Positions 20,469-27,821 of a DNA stretch of 27,821 nt are shown one piece after another. Made by a program: the position numbers and the translations under genes. The DNA lies in contig ML991909.1 of NCBI GenBank assembly GCA_010094025.1, forward strand, positions 1-27,821, in the 5' to 3' direction. The DNA is from Viridothelium virens (lineage: Eukaryota > Ascomycota > Dothideomycetes > Trypetheliales > Trypetheliaceae). The notes beneath the pieces were generated by a model. That model ran no database searches. It was not told the origin of the DNA and was given only the letters and a program-made list of their open reading frames with translations. Numbering within the stretch: the stretch's first letter is position 1; the number at the start of each line of letters is the position of its first letter.

Positions 20469-23400
20469 TTATGATCCGCAATCTCAGAAAAATGATGCGG
20501 GGAGTTGCCTTTCGTGGAAGGTCGCGAGTCTTGAAGTGTATCACACAAAGAAGCAATCGCCTGTATACCACTCAACCGAAACAGATGCTTTTACAATTTC
20601 GCAATGATGCGGCCAGCCGATGTCTCCGATTGCCCTCCGAGTGCGTACGGTTGTCTGCAGAGTCTAGCTCCAGCTTCAAAGCGCGGACGCGCAAACGAGT
20701 GTATGGGTTAAGAAAATGGAGGCGAATCAAAAATGCCAAGAAGATATGAACACCGTTGGCCAACCGTGGATCGATAGCGGTACTGCCGCCTGAGGCCACA
20801 CTTACGCGGTACCGAGTAGCGAACAGATGCGCATCGCAAAGTGGAAGTTCCGGATGAAGTAGTGGCCAACGAAAATCGTGTACGTCGGTTTCAGAGCAAT
20901 GACGCAGCTGTCAACGGAACTCGCGCGATCTAATTGATGAAACAAGAAAATTATGTTAGCTAACATATTAGCAAAGTAAGTGCAAATGGTGAATGATCTG
21001 AGAAATTCGACAATAGGATTGAGCGAGCATCGGCCGCGTGAGACACTTCCGACAATTGCTTGGGTGAATGGGGGGATGGGGGCACTCTGTGGATGGGGTC
21101 GTCTGGACGGAGGATGGAACACTCTGGAGCTCCACTCTCGAGTTTCCGTAGACCAGCAAATTGCGACGGAGCTCGTTACAGGGGAAATCGCCTCGTTGGT
21201 TGTCGGAAAGTGTAGCAATCAGTCATCATGGTACTTACTCGGCCTGTGATTATGGAAGATTGGAATCCGGTCCGTGGAGTCTCAGAAGTTTTTTGCGGCC
21301 TTTGAGGTTGAAACAGCAACAGTCTCAACACCAATCGTGACACGCTCGCTTGATCGAGGAAAGTCTATAGACGAGATCGAATTTGTCGTGAAGAATCAAA
21401 GGGTTCGAACAGAAAGGAATCAGAAGGCAAGCATGCCGGAGTCGCGCACAATTCGGGGTACAGACTGGCTTGAGGGAGAGGATTTAGCAAGTCGCATAAG
21501 AATGACAAACCGAGCCAGAGACACGCCAGAGTACGGAGGTCCTGGTCCCTCGGCCCAGGCACGCCAGGCTTTGGTGGCCAAGAGACCAAAGACAGACCAA
21601 CAGCGGGCGGGTCAGCTCTGCAGAGTCAAAATTGGCTCAGGGTACAGATGGAGCCATCCCCATCCCTCCCAGCCCGCTCATTGCCCCAACGTCCGCTAAA
21701 CTGCTGAGGGACAGCGTCACCGTCAAGAGGGGCGAAGCTGCAGCCGTGGACAATCATCGCAGGACACAGCAGTTGTTGCCGGGGTCTCTCGCTACGCACC
21801 CTCACGTAATTCCAAACACCATGTCCATTGCTAATTGGACTCTTGGCTAATCATGCTGGGATTTGCATACAAATGCCGTGCCAGGCGAATGAGAAGCCCG
21901 ACAGCGGCAGAAATGGTGCGACACGGCCCGCCAGGGGTCGAAGCCTTCATTGGCGATGGCCGGGACGCCGCGGCATCATGCTCTAGCTCACGTGTGGAAG
22001 TTCCAGAGACAAGCCGTCTAGAAGGGCGAGCCACTGCACCGACTGCAGCGACTGCATCACCGCGCAGCCTGCAGCCTCCAGAAGCAGGGTAGAAAGACGC
22101 TTGTATCCGAAACGGGACTCGGCCTGATTGGCAATTCCTGTGTGTCGGCAAGACGGAAGGAGGATTGATTGAGCACGGGAAATTATCTCAGTGGCCGGTT
22201 GTTTGACATTGATTCTCCACGAGATGATACTCTTCCTTTCCTTCTTTCCCGGACGCACTTGCTCCTGCCGCGACCATAGAGGACACAGCAGCGATTATGA
22301 TCCCACAGCAGACGGGTCAGGAAAGCGTATTGCAGCAGTCCTTGTGGCTTGTCGGAATGCAGCCATCTCAAAAGAGTTCGAGGTCGAGGCTCCCAGTAAC
22401 TGCCTACCTGAGGTAAGGTAGCCTGGTAGCGTGGGTAGCGACAGGCCAAATCCAATCGATTGGACCGCCTGCGCCTCGACGCCGACAACCAAGTGAGCCG
22501 ACCGGAAACCTCATGCGAACCTCGCTTCTGGCTTGACCGGGTTGGTAGGATAATATGGAATATTAGAAAGAGTCCAAATTGAAGGGATGACAGGATTTAA
22601 GTTGTATCTGGGGAAATGGCGTGGCGTGTTCCTGACGCGAATCCTGGGCCGACCCCAACCTCAGGGCCCCATTCTCCGTTCGCAGTACGGAGTACTCCAC
22701 GTACTCAATAGTACTGATGTCTTGGTCAATCAGCTTTATCATGGCGCCATCCAATGGTGTATGACCTCCGCAGATTCCAGACGGATATATCCAGACGTCA
22801 ATCGCCTTTAAGGTTGGATCCGAGGGTCCACAGCAATTTCTTGTGCAGGTGCCACGACTCCAAGGTCCTCCGGGATTAATGGCAAGGAAGCATTGTAAAG
22901 CAAAATATGAAATTCAATAATCGCGGTCCTGGTCATTCACCGCATTTTCTGGGGGAGCGACCGGTGTAATGAAATGGTTCTGAGCAAAGGAGACCCACGG
23001 CTGGGAGTCGCTACTGCCTTTGCGAGCCATCCCACGGATCTCATCCGAGAGGTTCCAGCCGATGAAGAAGCACCCCAACAATAAAAGATGCGTCCAGCTA
23101 AGTGTCAATCGAATTTCTTAAAAGAGAATAAAAAAAGGTCACTTTGATTTTTTCTGGAGGAAAAGGTCGTCTTTCATTGTGGAAAATTGAGAAGATTGCC
23201 GACTCCATGGCTATGGTGCATGAGATGAGTGGACTGCGCCTGCGTTTACCATCTTGAATGCGAGCCTACTATCGTCGCTTCAGTCGTACCATCGGTTCGT
23301 CATTGTCTCGATGGCGACTTCTAAGAAGAATATTAGCGGACTACCACGTACCATACATGGTTACTTTGTTGTAGTTGCCAGACTACCGTGTATCATGTCT

Positions 23401-23565
23401 TGCGCGTCATGGTTGTCATCAAAACAACCCGTCTGTCCAGTTGAATACGCTCTCATTAAGAAACGGCTTACCGTCTTGCGAGTTGCAGCTTAACGGCCAA
23501 TGTGTTAATTTTTCCATTCTGTAACTGCTATTGATGATTTCCACTTAGCGGCAGTCTTGCGATCC
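20469..23565. other. Divergent 3.1-kb intergenic region
   Basis: Lies between the starts of two divergent genes and must contain both promoters. No frame shows a family. A perfect 14-bp palindrome, ATGTTAGCTAACAT, is at 20953-20966, and a 10-bp palindrome GGAGTACTCC near 22686-22696. Pyrimidine-rich tracts near 22220-22260 are common in fungal promoters. Upstream non-coding exons are possible but cannot be shown from sequence alone. Confidence 0.5.
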
Positions 23566-25142
23566 ATGTCTCGACCTCAATCGGTAAGTTTATCAAGAGC
23601 ACCATCGCAAATATCTGCTAACTGCAGTGTCAGAAGCAGAGTCGGTTCTTTAATCCTAAGTGCGCTCTGCCTGAGGAAAGCATGCGAGACGATGGATCTC
23701 TCTTAAATGCCCATTCCATCGGTTTAACCGAAGAAGAGAAAGAAAATGGCCGCGTCTGTTATCCATCACTTCCCCCTCCGGTAGACCAAGACTTTCCAAC
23801 ACCCCTAGTCTGCACAGCTCACACAAGCCAGTGGAAAGTGACGACATCACCAAAAGTGACGACCCCTCCGAACATTGGAAGGAGGCGAGAACCTCTAGCT
23901 GCACTCATTGCAAGTCCATCACGACCAGGTCACTCCGTCAAGATATCTAAAATCTTTGAGGACGCTCATCTAAATATAGTCAACACTTTGAGGAAGGGGT
24001 TGAGATTCCAGTGCTCTCCATCTCCAAAGCTATTAACATCAACAAGTCGACAACCGCTTAGGGGTCGATACCAGCCACCCAAATTTCTCCACGGTGATGC
24101 ATTGAAGAATAGGACTGGCGAGTATGAACGAACAATTCACCAACCACCTCCTTTCTTCACTCTCAATAACCCACGCGTCAAGCTTGATTTCTCCCAAGAA
24201 AACTCCAGAACCTCGCAACTTGTCACCGGTCACCCAGAAATAACCATGATGCGTGGGCCGACATTGCCGTTTATTTTCACTTGCAAACCTGGCCAGCATA
24301 CAGCACAGATCGACGAGACCATGACCAAAGGCAACCCCGGAGATGACAGTCCTCAACTACCGGCTCTACAACCTTTCAGCGATCTCCTTAGCCACTTTGG
24401 AGATTTGCTAGGTCCAGCCAGACCGGACACTCCACCTTATGACATCCCAATCGAACATGTGCTGACACTCTCACCTCCAGCTGCAGCTGCAAAAGAGACT
24501 GCCCCTTACTCGCCCAGTAGTGTTGGATCCTGGACCGACGATGAGATTTTCTACCCTGGCTATAAAAAAAAGCAGAGCAAGCAAGTCCTACAGCCCACTC
24601 TCTCCCAGTCAGGGGGGAACGACTCCGAGTCCCACTCTGGCTCTTCTTCCTGCGCTCCCCAAGAGTCTGAGCCTATCGCTACCAAAGCCTCTGAAGAGAG
24701 TGTCCTTACTTGGCTCAACAAGGTCAACCCAGGCGCGGGCGATCATCTACTTGGCTCACAGCACGCAAAGGAACGCAACAACACGCAGCATTCCGCATAC
24801 AGCTCTGCTAGCATGATCGATTCCAACGAAACTGCGGTCGAAGAGGACGCACCATCTGAACGCTCCTCAGCAAACCTTCCTTCTGTGTACGCCACCCCAC
24901 CCCGCAGGGCCCACCGCAGCGATTCAACCTGCTCTTCACCCCCACGCGTCAGCTCGGACACCAAGACTCCACCATTTTCGCCGCTCTCTCCGGACGTCAT
25001 GATCGAGCGCGGCAAGCACCACCATGCGAGAACTAAGACCTCCAGCTACTATGATGAGGACATCTTGAAGGTGCAGGAGGAACTGAGAAGGGAGGAGAGG
25101 CGCCAGGCTCGCTTGCGCCCGTATGAATGTCCCGAGGAGTAA
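23566..25142 (+). CDS. Disordered Ser/Pro-rich protein of unknown function, 510 aa, two exons
   Basis: A tiny first exon (23566-23583, six codons ATG-TCT-CGA-CCT-CAA-TCG) is followed by a 44-nt intron with a GTAAGT donor, a TGCTAAC branch point and a CAG acceptor (23627). It joins in frame to an open exon (23628-25142), adding 24 residues to the ATG at 23682. The intron signals are near-perfect, so I prefer this start. The protein has no signal peptide or membrane helix. It is low in complexity: Pro/Ser/Thr-rich, many SP and TP sites (possible kinase targets), a GSWTDDEIFYPGY block in the middle, a TPPFSPLSP segment, and a charged helix near the C-terminus (ILKVQEELRREERRQARL). I do not recognise a family. 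It is convergent with the luciferase-domain gene. Confidence 0.82.
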
Positions 25143-25783
25143 ATCGTGGTTGCCACGCTTCTACTGAAGCTTCTGAATCACTTACACAACGAAGGACATG
25201 GATGATACAGACGATATTGGGGATATGCACAGCACCTGGCAAACGAGGCATTAGTATATGTATTGATTTCGGGCTCGGGAATTGGAGTCTCGGGGTTGCA
25301 ATTGATGGTCTGGTTTTCGGTATCGGGCATTGTGTTTTTCGGTGTCAGCAGCAGAGTTCACGATCGCACCGGGAGAGTTGTTTACACTCTACCAATGCTT
25401 TCGCGACTTTTTTTATGCTTAACATGGATACATTACTGCATATATTAATGGCAGGAAAACGTGCCCAACCCAGGTGCGTTAGTACATAAGTCCAGCGCAA
25501 TTTCATATGGGAGGACAAAGCAGATCACCTATCACCACGGCAGAATGAATGCATGTATTCACACGACCAACTCGTCTGCAGTTTAACTGATTGTTCTTTG
25601 CCTGAATACGAGGAGTTGCATTCCACATCGCGTCTTGACACCATAATAGACTAAAAAAACTTTGCGTGAACCCCCAAGCTTCCGACACGCTCAATATACA
25701 AGCCATCCACGCCATCCTCCTCCCACCCCCTATCTCCTCTCAACCTCCAATTCCGCCCCCTCAAAATCCCCTCAAAACTCCCT
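25143..25783. other. Convergent 3' spacer
   Basis: Holds the 3' untranslated regions of the 510-residue gene (plus) and the luciferase-domain gene (minus). No other gene is recognised. The Pro-rich plus-strand frame beginning at 25666 is antisense to the luciferase-domain gene. Confidence 0.6.
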
Positions 25784-26554
25784 CTAAACCTCCACCCCAC
25801 TCACCCACGCCACCCCAGCCTTCACAATCCCCTTCACAACCTCACACTCCTTCTCCGTCCTCGGCGCAAAAACATGCGTCCACCCCCTCGGCACCACCTC
25901 CTCCGCCATCGGAAACCGCTGCCCCCACCCCTTCCCCACCACCTCCTTCGCATCCGCCTCGCTCAACCACACATGCAGGCTCTGCTCCTGACGATGCACA
26001 TGCGCGATCTCGCGATCCAGGATCCGGTGCCGCGCAACCGGGTTCAGTGTCGGCAGGTCGGCGCGCGCGTAGATAGCGGCGGTGCTGCCGCCTTCGGTCT
26101 TCGACGGCGCGAGCTCCAGGAGAGACGGGTGCGCGGCGTGTAGGGCCGTGATGAGGTTGTGGGTGCGTGCGATGATGGCGGGGGGGAGGGGAGAGGGACG
26201 CTGTCGCTGCGGCATTGTGCGTCCGATGGACGCGGGGGCAGGGCCGCTGCGACGGGGGAGGGCGGAGGGGAGGTGGGAGGGGCCGCTGGAGGAGAAGGAT
26301 GAGGCGTCGCGTAGGTTGTTGGAGGAGAGGAGCTGGTTGAGGCGCAGGAGACTCATTTGGAGGTAGCTGAGGGGGGTGGGTGGGGTGCCGCCGGTGCCGA
26401 GCCGGATCCAGGCGATGTAGTCGGTGATGGTCCAGCAGAAGAGGAGGATGGCGGCGGTGGTGAGGCCGGTGGTTAGGGATTTCGTGCCAAGAAGGGGTCG
26501 GGCGCTTTGGATAGTAGTCGTAAGAAAGGTGCGGGAGTCTGCTAGCGATGACAT
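25784..26554 (-). CDS. Membrane-anchored luciferase-domain (DUF5519-type) protein, 256 aa
   Basis: The start is ATG at 26554 and there is no intron. One hydrophobic helix near residues 27-50 (AAILLFCWTITDYIAW) probably anchors the protein. The C-terminal half carries the conserved blocks of the fungal luciferase-domain family: REIAHVHRQEQSLHVWLSEADAKEVV, then GWGQRFPMA, and PRGWTHVFAPRTEKECEVV near the end. The middle is a Ser/Pro-rich linker. The domain name comes from a shared fold annotation; fungal members are not known to emit light and no reaction is established. Such single-domain proteins of 230-300 residues are common in Pezizomycotina, so length is normal. GC content is high in the 5' half compared with the rest of the window. 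Confidence 0.82.
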   Translation of the reverse strand: MSSLADSRTFLTTTIQSARPLLGTKSLTTGLTTAAILLFCWTITDYIAWIRLGTGGTPPTPLSYLQMSLLRLNQLLSSNNLRDASSFSSSGPSHLPSALPRRSGPAPASIGRTMPQRQRPSPLPPAIIARTHNLITALHAAHPSLLELAPSKTEGGSTAAIYARADLPTLNPVARHRILDREIAHVHRQEQSLHVWLSEADAKEVVGKGWGQRFPMAEEVVPRGWTHVFAPRTEKECEVVKGIVKAGVAWVSGVEV

Positions 26555-27386
26555 TATGGTAATGGAGTTGACTATTTTTGAAAAGACTTTGGATGATTGA
26601 TGCTACGGAGTGATGGTCTTTCTTTGAGGAATGGGTTGAATGGTGGTTCAGAATATCATTCTGAGACTTTTTGGCCAGGACTGGTGGCTTGAGACACATA
26701 TACAAGACAGGACAGAGATGAGTAGATGAGTCCTGTGGAGCTATTGTCTTGTGCGTAAACCGCACACAAGGATGATTCCTTACGGCCGAGGAGGCAAAAA
26801 AATTTGAAGAGGGGCTCAATGGCCTCAGACTTTACCACAACGAAGAGGAAGAGTAGTAATCGCAGGTCATTTCAAGGTGGAAGCGTGATCTCCCGAGTTG
26901 GAAAGAAAGCGATGAGATTCAAATCAGGACGTTGTCGGGGTAGTGTTGTTGTCTTCATGCAGCAATCGACCCATGCATGCATTGTACTCATGAAAAAATA
27001 CCCGCGATTTCTCCATATCTTACGACACCTAACCACACACATTACCTGCCCTGGGTATTGGATCGTTCAAAAAAGCAGGGTATGTAGCTTTTTCCAAATA
27101 TAGTTCGACTCGGTAAGGGTGAGAAATATTATAGCCGCAGTGGCAGTGGGTAGATTCCGCCGACCATCCTGTCAAGCTCACTTACCGACGTGTAGGATCC
27201 TGATTCAGATATCGAGTTCCGACAAGCCTGCTCTTCCATGGAATCAGTGGACCATCACCGTCGATCGAATCAATCGACAGGTAAAGACAGTATATAGGTC
27301 CATAACGACTTCTTTCTAAGCTCGCGGAAATCCGGTTCTGCTCGAGCAACCTCATGGCTCGCTCTGGATTGCTGAGTGCTTTCGGC
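26555..27386. other. Upstream region of the luciferase-domain gene, no other gene seen
   Basis: Contains the promoter of the luciferase-domain gene on the minus strand. Frames at 26804-27103 and 27119-27319 (plus) show no family features. Nothing else is supported. Confidence 0.5.
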
Positions 27387-27578
27387 TCACGCTTCCAGCT
27401 TCACAAAGCTCCAGTAGGCATCTTCAAACCATGACGAGATGCACTGCATTATCAGTGGACGAAAGATCAGGAAGGCCAGAGCATCCGCCGTATCCGCGTT
27501 AAACCGAAAGCGGTTAGGGTAGAAGTCCGCACCACTCCGTGCACGATCCACCTCCGTGCACGGTGGGACGCGTTTCAT
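27387..27578 (-). pseudogene. Orphan C-terminal coding fragment of unknown origin
   Basis: From an ATG at 27578 the frame runs 63 codons to TGA, reading KRVPPCTEVDRARSG, then FNADTADALAFLIFRPL and a tail SSWFEDAYWSFVKLEA. Codons favour C or G in the third position, unlike the AT-rich DNA immediately to its right (27590-27690). It looks like the last exon of a gene whose upstream part was lost or interrupted, or part of a mobile element. I do not recognise the family. It could also be a chance frame. Confidence 0.3.
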
Positions 27579-27589
27579 CTCCACAGCTT

Positions 27590-27821
27590 CATAAGGCTAT
27601 AATTCAACAACGAACTGCTCAATAAACTAGATAATTAGATATATAGATAGTAGAGAACTAGACAAATCGAATGCGCTATTTAATTTACTCCATAAACCGT
27701 TGTGGTAGGCGAATTTCGCGCTGAGAGCGCGAAACACGAGAAACTACCTCAACCACCAGAGATTCTACCTCTGCAGGTGCGACTTCCGAATTAGGCTGTT
27801 TTGAAGCCTTCTGTGTTTTTG
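27590..27821 (-). mobile_element. Retrotransposon-like polyprotein remnant at the window edge
   Basis: An AT-rich tract (27590-27690) is followed on the minus strand by an open frame entering from the edge (27821 to TAA at 27685-27687), about 45 residues. It is Glu/Val-rich and ends SRSQREIRLPQRFME. That ending resembles the R-rich linker between integrase and reverse transcriptase in Copia-type polyproteins, here cut by a stop. The call is tentative because only one short block is visible and no terminal repeat is seen. Confidence 0.35.

Noticed and set aside
21274-21699. 141-codon plus-strand frame in the divergent intergenic region
   Set aside because: No recognisable domain, no splice context extending it; treated as promoter or leader sequence.
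25666-26076. Pro/Ser-rich plus-strand frame and other long frames opposite the luciferase-domain gene
   Set aside because: Low-complexity readings of the GC-rich antisense strand; the minus-strand frame carries conserved family blocks.
25842-26819. 325-codon minus-strand frame overlapping the luciferase-domain gene
   Set aside because: It is a shifted frame of the same DNA, rich in Pro/His/Arg with no domain; GC bias explains its length.

Overview
This window is nuclear DNA of a filamentous ascomycete (Pezizomycotina; a Dothideomycetes-like fungus is my guess, unproven). The signs are short GT-AG introns of 44-120 nt with CTAAC/CTAAT-type branch points, long disordered proteins, a fungal rhodopsin-domain (PTH11-like) receptor, a tRNA gene with a short intron, and transposon remnants at both edges. 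There are no bacterial operons, CRISPR arrays or phage genes.

Left part (1 to about 13.2 kb), accessory and eroding. A DNA-transposon end (1-305) cuts off an FAD-dependent monooxygenase that keeps only its FAD-binding N-terminus (about 303-734). A 98-bp terminal-inverted-repeat element with a TA target duplication (935-1036) lies just upstream. Next come an apparently intact four-exon DAHP synthase (1259-2641, minus), a small two-exon gene of unknown function (2840-3114, minus), a 5'-truncated multicopper oxidase pseudogene (3898-4410, plus), an intact three-exon short-chain dehydrogenase (4861-5943, minus), a monocarboxylate-transporter-type MFS pseudogene (7786-9378, plus) and a five-exon rhodopsin-domain membrane protein (11413-13218, plus). 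A shikimate-entry enzyme next to an aromatic-hydroxylase-type flavoprotein, a laccase-like oxidase, an SDR and a transporter looks like what is left of an aromatic or secondary-metabolism neighbourhood. That reading is inference.

Right part (13.8 to 26.6 kb), orderly and conserved-looking. It holds an intronless DEDDy 3'-5' exonuclease (13836-14561, minus), tRNA-Glu(UUC) with an 11-nt intron (16485-16567, minus), a 1000-residue single-pass protein with an EGF-like domain (17466-20468, minus), a disordered 510-residue protein whose first exon is only 18 nt (23566-25142, plus), and a membrane-anchored luciferase-domain protein (25784-26554, minus). The two large genes are divergent across about 3.1 kb of DNA without recognisable genes.

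Right edge (27.4-27.8 kb): an orphan C-terminal coding fragment next to an AT-rich stretch and an open frame resembling part of a retrotransposon polyprotein. No wholly new multi-gene system is visible. The most informative items are the transposon-interrupted and decayed metabolic genes, the DAHP synthase with a substitution at a known feedback site, the TA-flanked MITE, and the contrast between the eroding and conserved halves.
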